From the NCBI GenBank assembly GCA_032622095.1, contig CP136063.1, positions 142,695,450 through 142,759,449 on the forward strand: 64,000 bases of DNA, in the 5' to 3' direction. Made by a program: the position numbers and the translations under genes. The number at the start of each line of letters is the position of its first letter. Position 1 is the first letter of the stretch. The stretch is from Siphonodentalium dalli. Its lineage: Eukaryota > Mollusca > Scaphopoda > Gadilida > Siphonodentaliidae. The notes below the pieces were generated by a model that saw only the letters and a list, made by a program, of their open reading frames with translations, did not search any database and was not told the origin of the DNA. This document shows positions 54,243 to 64,000 of this stretch, one piece after another.

Positions 54243-57200
54243 GGTTTCCTGTACATTATGACAGCGATTGCAAAAATCGTCGAGTCTAAGGTTAGCCATC
54301 TTCAGAAATTTATTGGTACTAATAATTCGTGTGTTTATTCTGAATTGGAGCCACTGTAATTTCGTATCGGTTGTCGTTTTAAAGGGCATGCTCAAATATT
54401 CTTCCCAATTTTCTATCTTCTCGCCTATTTCGGATTCCCATTTTTGGCATGCATTCGGAATAGTTTTCCCATTTGTTAGAGTTTTGTAAAATAATTGCCC
54501 GCCTTTTGCGTCATGGAGTATCGGAGCGAGATTGTTGGGTAGGAATGGACATGGCATACGGATTAAGCGTTGATTAAGAGAACTTGCCAATGAGAAAATC
54601 TGACGCTTTATGTTGTTGATTGTTATGAAATCGACGCGGATGTTGAAAGTTGCATATAATGTGAATGGGGTATGGAATTTATTATCTGATTGGAATAGAT
54701 CATTTATATAATATATTCCCGCATCTTTCCACGACTTAAAGTTGATCGACGATTGTTCGGATTATTCCAGATAGTTGAGGCCATAATATTATTATTTGCA
54801 TTATTTAGTCGCATAAATTTACACCATGCGCGGAAGACGTCTCTCCAGAATGGATTTGCGAACTTGTCTGTTTGCTTTACAATATAATTTGCGTGGTATG
54901 TCAGAAGGAGTTGGTCGTTTAAGAGAGGGGTGGTATTGCATAGTGAAGCCCACTTCGATTGTTTGCAAATCAAACGTCGTATCCAGGTAATTTTCATGGC
55001 GGCATCAAAGTTTTCAACATTAATCATCTTCAAACCTCCGTACATATGGTCAGCACATAATTGTTTTCTTTTTATTCTATCGCGTTTGGAATTCCAAATG
55101 AAATTATATAGACAGGTATTTAGGGCTTTCAAAAAGGCTGTATCCGGACTTGGGAGAGCTATAAATAGGTGTGTTAATTTAGGTAAGATTAGTGATTTGA
55201 TAACTGTTATTCTACCTAAAGGGGTCAGGAGTATGTGTTTCCAAATTTTTGTGGTCCTATCAATATCTTCGAGTTTATAACTGTAGTTTATATTCATGTT
55301 TGTTAAATTAGTGTCGAAATGAATGCCTAGAAAATTAAAGGTGTTTACGGTTGACAGGTTTAATTCCGAAAGCACTTGTCGTATTTTATTTTGTGACTCA
55401 ATCCCTATCCACGCTGCTTGACATTTTTCAGGATTTATGCGCAGACCCGATACCCGAGCAAATTCGTCCAGTGTTAAGTACGATTCGCGTAGACTATTTT
55501 CAGAACCATCAAGTATGAGCGTCGTGTCGTCCGCATATTGTGTTATTTTGTACTCTGAACCGCCGAGTAAAATCCCTTTAATTGTATTGTTAGCCCTAAA
55601 ACTTCGGCACAGAGGAGAAAGATATACGGGGATATTGGGTCACCCTGGCGGCAGCCTCTCCCTAACATGAAGCTCTGAGAAATACCATTAATCAGAATAG
55701 ATGAACTGGCATTCTCATACAAAATTGATATCCATTTTTTTACTGCATCTCCAAAATTAAAAAGGTCAAGACATTTTCTTATAAATGACCAGGAAACAGT
55801 GTCAAATGCTTTTTCAAAATCGATAAGGAGTAGTAGGCCAGATTTATTTTCTTGCTTTGTCCTGTGAATTATGTCATATATAAGTCGGGTGTTGTCACCT
55901 ATATATCTACCAGCTAGAAACCCAGTTTGATCGGAGTTGATTGTAGATGGGAGCACACGTTTTATTCTGTCAGCTATGCATGACGAGGCTAGTTTGTAGG
56001 ATGTATTCAAGAGGGTGATGGGACGCCAGTTTTTTATCATCTGCCTATTTTTATCCTTTTTGGGTATCAACGTTATAATGCCTTGTTTTTGTGTGATTGA
56101 TAGCTCCCCCATTGAAAACGATTCATTGGGCGACTCTGTTAAGAAGGGGCCAAGGTCAGACCAATTTTTTTTATAAAATTCATAAGTGTATCCGGATGGC
56201 CCTGGGCTTTTATTGTTTTTGGTGGTCTTAAGCGCATCTGTTAATTCTTGCAAGGTTAAAGGTCCTTCAATACTCGAGGCCTGCATGGTGCTTAGTTTAG
56301 GAACGGTTCCATCGTTAAGAAGGGATTTTAAATCGCGATCGTCCATTGACCTATATGAGTATAAATTAAGATAAAAATTTCGGACTTCTTTCATGATATC
56401 GGTTTGTTTTGTGATTGTACTATCATTCGCCACTGTCAGGCTGGTCAGGGCTTTGGAAATGTAATTACGTTTTTATAAATTTAGAAAATATTTTGTTGGT
56501 TTTTCGCCTTCCTCTATCCATTTTGCACACGATCTAACCATGGTTCCGCGGATTGTTTCTCTTCGCATTGCTTCCATTTCGACTTCTACTTTTTCTAAGT
56601 CTTCCATTATTTTTTGCTTTTCTTCAGAGCTATATGATGGATGCTCAAGATCAGAAATAATTTTTGCCTTTTTTAATGTTAGATTTTTCTCAATTTTTAT
56701 TCGCTCACGTTTTCGTATGCAGAAATAGTCGTTTTCCAATGGAGCAATTTATAGTGTTTTTTTCCTCATTTGAGGAGTAAGAATATCTTATTTTGTTTTC
56801 AGCTATGATTCCTTTTACTAAATCGACATATTCTCTACAGTATAACAGAGAATTATTAAATTTCCAAAAACCTGGGCCAGTCTTGATGTCACTGACGTTT
56901 AATGGGAGTGAAATAATAGAATGATCTGTTTTGTATCCGGGTAAAATTGTCAGTCCTTTTCCCACTAGATTAAGGAGGTCCTCCGAAATAAAAAAATAAT
57001 CTAGCCTCGCCATTTTAACTGGGGATTTTCTTCTCCACGTATATCGTCTTTCTTGTTTGTTAAATAATCTCCACACGTCAACTAGTTCGAGGCTGCCGGA
57101 AAGGTCCGCAACTTCATTTTGGGCGTGAGGGTTGTTTAAATGTTTGTAGTTATAAGTGTCTAAGTCTTGTTTCTGTACCAGATTCCAGTCTCCACACATG

Positions 57201-57610
57201 ATTATTTGCGTGTTCCCAATCTGGGTAATTATTATTTTTAGGTTAGAGTAAAATGCTGGATTATCTTCATTTGGCCCATACAAGTTCACCAAACTTAAAC
57301 GTATATTTTCTATGGTTATGTCGAGTATAATAAAATTTCCACCAGAATCTTTATGTGTTTCGTGGATACTATATTCAAAGTTATTTCTAAATATAATAGC
57401 TACACATCTAGCCTGGGAAGTATAAGATGACATTATCGCTTTGCATCCCCATTCTGTTTCAATACACCTTTCCATGTGTTTAGTGAAATGTGTGTCTTGC
57501 AAGCAATATATCGAGCCCTCCATGTTACGAATGTGGTGAAAGACGTCTCGGCGTTTCTCGGCTTGGTTAAGTCCACGGCAGTTCAGAGACAAAATTTTAA
57601 TAGTACTCAT
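53904..57610 (-). pseudogene. L1/Tx1-like ORF2: endonuclease-reverse transcriptase, broken
   Basis: The endonuclease in 56,705-57,610 starts MSTIKILSLNCRGLN and has LQDTHF, NLYGPN, MCGDWNLV and KTDHSIISLPL. The linker is in 56,473-56,739. The RT in 55,543-56,433 has NNKSPGPSGYTYEFYK, NWRPITLLNTSYKLA, LLLIDFEKAFDTVSW and GRGCRQGDPISPY. The catalytic YADD is at 55,526-55,537 in a shifted frame. The thumb is in 54,704-55,375. The C-terminal zf-RVT motif FCNRCHNVQETISHIFWDC is in 53,904-54,590. Frameshifts or stops near 56,450-56,700, 55,540 and 54,600-54,700 prevent a full product. The Cys/His end and LNCRGLN start fit L1/Tx1-type elements. Confidence 0.9.
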
Positions 57611-59390
57611 TGATATTATATGCGGACGCCCTAGCTGCCGAACCAGAAATGTGTACTATTTGGTAATGTATACGGTACATATATGCATATAACATTATGG
57701 TACATTTTGATGTCACATTCATTCGCACTAAGAAAAGAGACACATGCATAACAAAGGTAGAGTACAGAAATAGCAAAAACAAAGACAAATACATACCGGT
57801 TGAAGGTTGTTGTCAGCTTGGATGGACAACACTGACCGCCCAGTGGTGGCAATATATAATATAGGTTAGGGGAATTGGCTTGCCACAACCCCGGGGAAAA
57901 AAATAAAAAATAAAAAATAAATAAAGGGGGGGGGGGGTTGTCTGAGGCAACATACATATACACGAAGACATTAAAGTGTAGTGAACAAGATTCTGATTAC
58001 CTGTTATAATAACATAATTATTTATACCATGATATATCCTGACCACAATACCTACACGAGTCAGCACATACATATATTTATTGAGTAAGTATTATATTAT
58101 CTATTTTAGTCATGTGAAGTGGTGCTCCAGGCAGAACAAACTACATAGGGTGAAATACCAATTAAGACAGGGGTCAATATCAGCACCCTGTTTGAAATTG
58201 TGGTATATTCTACATTATATTATATGTAATCCAGAGTGCCTTTCAAGGCTTGAATAAAATGAAACTGTTCATGGAGAAAATGACAGCACATTTGTTAAAT
58301 CTGGACGTTTTGAGCATATAGTTGGCTTCAGCCAGTCCGCTATATTTAGATACTCGGCAAACCGATCGATAAATGGACAAATTCCAACAATTATTAACAC
58401 TTAATAGAGACGGGTGATTATTGTTAACTGTGTTCGTGTGACACCAATAATTAGGCCAAAAGTCAGGTTATTCATTGTGCTTTCCGTTTGTGCTGACTCA
58501 GAATGTGTCAAAATAAGATGTGGAGTTTAATGTATCATTCGTAATTCTGGATTTACTATGGATCATATTGTGTCTCTTCTGAACAAAAGTTATGTCAGGA
58601 TTACTTTAAAGGATGACTTAATTTATGAAAAACCCTAAGAATTGTTTTATTTGGAGATTGACGGGATTACAAAGTAAAAGGGTCGAATGTTTAACAGCTG
58701 TTTAAGGTAAATCCAAAGTAGATATTAGGTGGCACTGCTCGCGTCATACATGGCGTGGGGCCGCTGGAGGAATGTACTTTTCAAACAAATTGTATGTCAA
58801 AGGGTCAAAGACTATTCAATTTCATGAGAATCTACATTATTGGGGGGGGGGGGAGGGGGGGGGGGGGTATTTTTTGGTATATTATAAAAAATATGTATAA
58901 TATGCAAAACAATGTATCTAATATAACCATCTAATCAAGAATAATACTGAACTCATGTCACTGCATGTCAAGTGACTGCATTCCAGCTATAAAAGTAGCT
59001 TACATTGGGGTAGGATGCTTGCTGAAAATCGCCGAGTTTAACAGGGAGACATTTCGGTGTAAAATATAATTTGTAGTTAAATATATATGATATAATTATG
59101 TAATCAAGTGTAATTCTGAAGTCACGTCTTTACTGAATGACTAAATTTAGGCTATGAAATAAGGCTTATTTTTTAAAGGATATTTAGTGTTGGGGATTAT
59201 ATAATTTGCCACAACTGGGGTTTTAGGGATTCTATTAAAGCAATTATATTGGTTAAGGGGGTGTTTGGATCACAAGATATCTTGTGATTGGATTAGGTCA
59301 TTTTTCAAAATCATTACATCATTAGGTCACATGCTACAAAAATACAACATATTTACATACACAGCTAGCATCTGAGCATATCTCAACATA
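57611..59390. other. 1.8-kb gap between ORF1 and ORF2 of the L1/Tx1-like LINE
   Basis: No coding domain on either strand. It contains G-runs at 57,927-57,937 and 58,842-58,867 and AT-rich sequence. L1/Tx1-like elements usually have short inter-ORF spacers, so an unidentified insertion is likely. I found no clear target duplication at its edges. Confidence 0.5.
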
Positions 59391-60333
59391 TTAATTGTCA
59401 ATTATTTTGTTTAGCTCTTCATGTGTATGGAATTTTTCAATTTTCCCAGATGAGAGCTTCAGGTATAGTTTGCCATTTGTGAGCCAAGAGTTTTGAACAC
59501 ACGTAGATTTGAAAGCCTTAGTAAGCAGTTCATGATTCAGCTGTGTGGCATCCTCAACAATAGAAATGCCTGATTTCTTCAGGTTACTCCTGGCCTCAAT
59601 GACGTCATATTTAGTGAATCTGTTTACAAACTTAACAATAATAGCCCTCGGTTTACGTCGCTGATTGCTTTGTTCCTGAATGTCTTTCACTTGTGATGTG
59701 CCTTTAAAATGTTTTCCTATCCTGTGTCATATGTCGATTTCACTCACATGTAGATCTAAGTTAAGACGTCTCTTAAACAGTTCCAACACTTTCCTTCTAC
59801 AGTCTTTAGCCGTCTCTTTACTGTCCGACTCCTCTATGCCAAAAATGCGAATACTGTCCTTTCTCCCCTGTTGTTCTAAGTCATTATATCTGTACTTCAT
59901 TTTATTCAGTTCTTCTGACATATCATTTTCTCTTTTTTCGAACTCTGTTATTTTTTTTTTTTTCCACTTCCAGTACTTTTATTTTATTTTCAAACGCAAT
60001 AACCTTTTCATTGAAAGCCTGAAGAATCTCTTCTTTAAATTTACTAACAATATGTCCAAAATTTTGTATCTGCGATTGCTGTTCCTTAGAATATGAATCG
60101 TGATTCTTTGTCGACGTTTCTGTAAGTGTGTCAACTCTAGCAATTAAATTCTGAAGTTGTTTAGGGATATCACCGAAAATTGGAGACGGAGGGGTGGCAC
60201 CCGGTTTTCCCATAAAGTCTTCCATTGTTAGTTGTTTTTTAGGTTCCGGATTGAAACTGTCGTCACTCTCCAGTGTTGAGTTAGATTTATCACTATTACT
60301 GTGTTTCTTGTTTTGTTTTCTTTTGTTTGTCAT
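59391..60333 (-). pseudogene. L1/Tx1-like ORF1 (RNA-binding protein), frameshifted
   Basis: Three consecutive pieces. 59,923-60,333 has a basic Lys/Ser-rich N-terminus (MTNKRKQNKKHSNSDKS), MEDFMGKPG and a coiled coil. 59,727-59,921 has YNDLEQQGRKDSIRIFGIEE, the RRM-like start typical of L1 ORF1p. 59,391-59,690 has RKPRAIIVKFVNRFTKYDVI and the C-terminal domain. Two indels separate them, one in a long A/T homopolymer near 59,945-59,960. L1 ORF1p forms coiled-coil trimers that coat element RNA. Confidence 0.82.
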
Positions 60334-60605
60334 TTGGTATTGTTTATTTATCTTTGTGTATTCAAGATGGCGGCCACTGGGCGGTCACTGAAGTCCGCAA
60401 TTAAACGCAGAAATAGGGCATCACTGTTCCACTGCTAAATGTATTTTCGCGAGTGTCTCATACCTCTTAGTTTCTGAAGCAATTCCTGTCTATTAGGAAC
60501 ACCGACCCCCCTATCGCAGCTGACTTATTAAGTTAAATGGACTTCGTTTTAAAATGCGTCCGATCGCTGCAACGTCATAACCGGAAGTGCCTTTTAAGCA
60601 ATGTT

Positions 60606-60930
60606 AATAAGAAAAAAAAATGGCCGTGTAGACTTCAGACAAGATGGCGTCCATCCTGGCCGCCATTTTTCAGATCAGACCCTGAGTCAGTTTTATGCAA
60701 ATTATAGCGGGAAAATCTAGTAAAATGTATACAAATGTATATATTTTCGTGAAGCTAAGACATAATGACACTTTTTTGGCGCAAAATTGAAACTCACCCT
60801 CCAAAATGGCCGCCAAACGAATATCTTCTAGATCAGTTCATATTGTTTGGAACTGGTTGAGTAATATGACTTTATTTTGTGTTTTGTATATTAACGGATT
60901 ATTGGAGCGGCGTGTATGAATACAGTATAC
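60606..60930 (-). repeat. Repeat D, inverted copy (split by the LINE)
   Basis: Reverse complement similarity to about 1,735-1,900 and 3,440-3,600: CAAGATGGCGTCCAT is shared, as are ATGGCCG and AATATCTTCTAGATCAGTT words. It continues on the other side of the LINE at about 53,040-53,117. Confidence 0.65.
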
Positions 60931-61430
60931 AGTGAGTTGCTGAATTGTCATGTGTGAGGTGTATATGCAAGTACGGAAGGTATAAGTGGTCGTGTGTGTG
61001 GGTATTCGTATATCTGGAAGGGCTCACCATTGGTGAGGTGTATATGTATACATGGATTGACCCTATGATCATGGGTATGGCAAATAGGTATACATGTAGT
61101 GGCTGTATGGTCCATAGTGAGATGAATATGTATGCACTGAATGAATGTATGATCGTGAATGTGGTGCATATGTATACATAGAGTGACTATATGGTCATGT
61201 GCCAGGTGTAGGAGTACATCTGGTGTTCATGCATGGTAAATCGTGGCTGTATCGTCATTTGTGGTATGTACGGGTATAACCAAGTATGGCTGTATGGTCA
61301 GGTGTACGTGTATAAAGTGGGTGACTATATTGTCATTTGTGTGGTGTTTATGTACATATGGAGTGACTGAGGTAATGGGTGGGTTGTACATGTGTACCTT
61401 GGGTGGCTATCGCTTTCCACAATAACTCAA
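60931..61430 (-). repeat. ~44-bp satellite, inverse orientation
   Basis: Units read GTGAGGTGTATATGTATACA followed by GAGTGACTGTATGGTCAT, the complement of the family at 1-875. It adjoins inverted repeat D in the mirrored order. 61,431-61,509 is a short unassigned joint. Confidence 0.82.
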
Positions 61431-61509
61431 GGATATGTTAATCAATAGAGAGGTCATGTCAGAGAGTTCTCCATCTTGATGGTGTTTATGTACATGGGGG
61501 GAAACGTTA

Positions 61510-61660
61510 AACGTGGAAACCGTTAGCCACCCATTATCACACAGTCATTCCATATATACATAAACACCACAGACACAACACTATAGTTACCCAATGTTTA
61601 TAAGTACACCTGACCCATTACCACGGATGACCATACATCCCTGAGTCACAATGGAGGCCC
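61510..61660 (+). repeat. ~44-bp satellite, forward orientation, short piece
   Basis: Contains CACACAGTCATTCCATATAT and related units. Orientation has switched relative to 60,931-61,430. It is interrupted by the LINE tail that follows. Confidence 0.65.
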
Positions 61661-61675
61661 ACCGGGTATACTCCT

Positions 61676-62100
61676 AAACATGTATATGGGTGATGAATAC
61701 CACTTTATTTTGATCTGCGAGTCTCTTACTGAAGTACGCAAAAAGTACATTGATGCATATTTTTATACGAAACTAAATGAATTTAAGTTGTACGAATTAT
61801 TTAACTCTGGACATGAAAAGATAAATGATGGTCTTGCACTTTTTATCAAACACGCTACTGAAACGCTGTAACCACCTCGAGAGCTTACACTCGTATGTGT
61901 GCATCCGGAGGGGAAATATGTGATGACTTATACAACATTCATGATTATAATTGGAATCACATTTAAATAACAAAACAAAAAGATCATACATTTTTGCTTC
62001 CATGCTCATTAATTGATATCATCACATATGTTATTACTTGTAATGATCTCTTATGTCAATTGTGATAAGGAGAGATATTAATAATAAACTTGAACTTGTT
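61676..62100 (+). pseudogene. LINE C-terminal fragment and 3' tail inside the satellite
   Basis: The open part (61,680-61,871) begins within the C-terminal Cys/His region: GDEYHFILICESLTEVRKKY, then FKLYELFNSG and LALFIKHATE. This pattern follows the zinc-binding motif in many invertebrate LINEs, and compares with GDEMHYIFHC in the 11.4-kb LINE. It is followed by ~230 bp of 3' UTR ending AATAATAAACTTGAACTTG, a LINE-type tail with a short repeated end. It is strongly 5'-truncated. No clear target duplication was found. Confidence 0.72.
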
Positions 62101-63650
62101 CCATAACCATATAGTCACTCTGTGTATACCCATGCATTCACCTCACGATTGGCCATACGGTAATCCCCTGTATACATATTCTCCACACAGATGGTCAAAT
62201 AGACATTCAATATATACATCAACACCACAACAATGACCATAAAGTCACTCCAGGTATACATATACACATCACCAATGGCCATATAGCCACTCGCTTCATA
62301 CACATACCCTCACCCATGCCACCTTGTATACTCCTTCAACTGACATATGTCCATATAGTCACCCCGTGTTTACCTATTCAAAACATTCATACATGATCAT
62401 GGTCAATCCTTGTATACATATTCACCTCACCATTGGCCATGTCACTCCATGTATCCCTATGTGTCGCACCATAGCCGAATAGTGACAGAAGATATACTAA
62501 TACACCCCAGCTATGTCAGAAAAGTCACTCCATGTATTCATATGCACCTCACCCATGGCCATATAGCCACTCGCTATAAACACATACCCCTCGCACATGA
62601 CCATATTACAACACGTGTGTATACCCGTATAACCTACACATGACCATACCGTCACGAGTCACCAAGCAGGAACACCAGGTATACTCATACACATGACACA
62701 TGACCATTTAGTCACTCCCTGTATATATATTAATTACATTTATGATCATACAGTCACTCCTTGTATACCTACATGTACTCATATCACCATTGACCATACA
62801 GTCACTACATGTATACCTATTCGACAAGCATAGTCATACAACCACTCGATATATACATATGCAGCCCACCCTAGACCATACAGTCGCTCCAGGTATACAT
62901 ATACACATCACCAACGGCCATTCAGCCCTTTCAGATATACAAAACACCTGCACACACGACCACTCAAACCTTCCATACTTGCATATACACCTCACACTTG
63001 ACAATTCAGCAACTCACTGTATAATCATACAAGCCATCCATGATCATACAGCTAATCCCTATACACCCACCAATGATAATACATCCACGAGATATATAAA
63101 TATATACCACAAGGACACTCCATATATACCCACACACTCGATAATGTCCACCAGCTTACTCCAGGTATGCATATACACTTCAATCATGACCGTACAGTCA
63201 TTCCATGTATACCTATACGCATTACCCGTAACCATAAAATAACTCCCTATTTATCCACACACCCCATCCATGATCATACAGACAACACCTGTACATCCCA
63301 CCATGACCTTACAGTCACTCCATTTATACATAATCAACACATTGATGACCATGTAACTATATTCATACACCACATCAATGTCCATACAGGCACATCGGGT
63401 GCACCCGTACTGGATATACACAACCATACAACATACAGTCACTCCATTCATACCGATTCACCTCACACATGACCATGACCTCTCCCTGTATACCTATACA
63501 TCTTACAATGGACAACCCACACATAACCATATAGTCACTCATTGTATACCTATTGACACCATTCATGACATACAATAACTCCCTGTATACCTATTCACCT
63601 CAACTATGATCATAGAGTAACTCCCTGACTACCATCTTGGCATCCACCCT
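62100..63650 (+). repeat. ~44-bp satellite, right end
   Basis: Long degenerate array of the same family as 1-875, for example CCATACAGTCACTCCTTGTA and CCATACAGTCACTACATGTA. The open frames are satellite translations rich in His/Thr. Confidence 0.85.
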
Positions 63651-64000
63651 GCATCCAGTTGATATTTTTTGTTACCATAATGGACCAGAATAGCCACAGA
63701 TTATGGTTCATCTCGGTTCCGTCTCAACGTTCTGCCCATTTTCATTCAATAATATGGCCAGAATCACAAACGAGGTTCTCGGCAAAATTCCATACTTTAA
63801 AATGAATTTGTCATGCCCCATACGGAACTGGGACAACCAGAATAGAACATATAGTTGTCAGTTAATTAACTAACACGTATAATAACCAAGTGAGTCACAA
63901 TTTACTACCTTTTCGGATAACACAGAGAATAATGTTCAGGATATATGTAAAATTTTTTTTTTTTACAAATTTGGTGGCCATTTTGGAAACCATCTTGAGC
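63651..64000 (+). repeat. Repeat D, third copy (runs off the window)
   Basis: Direct match to about 880-1,240 after the satellite, ending at GGTGGCCATTTTGGAAACCA, where the left copy has GGTTGCCATTTTGGAAGCCA. It shows that satellite plus D form a repeated composite unit. Confidence 0.75.

Larger units (their letters stand above)
53133..60590 (-). mobile_element. L1/Tx1-like LINE, near full length, with 15-bp target duplication
   Basis: The target sequence CTTTTAAGCAATGTT occurs at 53,118-53,132 and 60,591-60,605, bracketing the element. On the minus strand it reads: 5' UTR (60,590-60,334), ORF1, a 1.8-kb inter-ORF gap, ORF2 (endonuclease, RT, C-terminal zinc-binding), a 3' UTR of about 770 bp, and a poly(A)-type tail (T-run on the plus strand from 53,131). 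The target was repeat D. The reading frames are broken in several places. Confidence 0.9.

Noticed and set aside
57597-58073. Hydrophobic small frames between ORF1 and ORF2 of the LINE
   Set aside because: Low-complexity AT- and G-run sequence with overlapping frames. No signal of a real protein.

Overview
The window is repeat-dense nuclear DNA of a eukaryote, most likely a marine invertebrate animal. The repertoire points that way: APE-type LINEs, an L1/Tx1-like LINE, a Helitron with a PIF1-type helicase, a Ngaro-like tyrosine-recombinase retrotransposon, a tRNA-derived SINE, hAT-like and hairpin MITEs, several satellites, and dispersed sequence rich in GCCATTTTG motifs. The species or phylum cannot be fixed from the sequence. 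I found no single-copy host gene, rRNA, CRISPR array or prokaryotic feature. Every recognisable coding region belongs to a mobile element, and almost all are broken by stops or frameshifts.

Layout. 1-3,612: a degenerate ~44-bp satellite, then a dispersed repeat (called D here) containing a foldback MITE. 3,613-7,520: nothing recognised apart from a short dispersed repeat. 7,521-40,710: a giant inverted duplication. Its left arm (7,521-~18,330) and right arm (~20,445-40,710) carry the same series in opposite order: a foldback element built of ~322-bp units, a 131-bp hairpin MITE, a mirrored 21-bp minisatellite, a 31/48-bp array, and a dead Helitron. A ~2.1-kb loop holds the only copy of the Helitron helicase. 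Each arm later took its own insertion, so the other arm serves as the empty site. The left arm received a 5'-truncated LINE (11,417-13,614, 4-bp TSD). The right arm received an 11.1-kb Ngaro-like element (24,358-35,479, no TSD).

The Ngaro-like element reads on the minus strand: outer repeat, disrupted SGNH hydrolase, gag with a zinc-binding region, RT/RNase H, tyrosine recombinase, then internal repeats. Its split direct repeats have the family's A1-ORFs-B1A2-B2 arrangement. Nested inside it are a hAT-like MITE sitting in a tandem array, and a 578-bp insertion made of two inverted SINE copies plus a perfect 115-bp inverted repeat; this insertion splits the SGNH reading frame.

40,870-42,720 is a ~172-bp satellite. 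42,540-45,053 and 51,750-54,242 are a direct 2.5-kb duplication carrying the 3' end of the L1/Tx1-like LINE. Between them lies a degenerate APE-type LINE (about 45,600-51,740, minus). The longer L1/Tx1-like LINE (53,133-60,590, minus, 15-bp TSD) follows; it sits inside a second, inverted copy of repeat D. The window ends with the ~44-bp satellite in both orientations, split by a LINE tail, and a third copy of D.

The genes do not work together as a pathway. The window is a stratified record of nested insertions, and several events can be ordered: Helitron decay, then inverted duplication, then the separate LINE and Ngaro insertions into the two arms. The nested SINE insertion came after SGNH ORF integrity ceased to matter or caused that loss.
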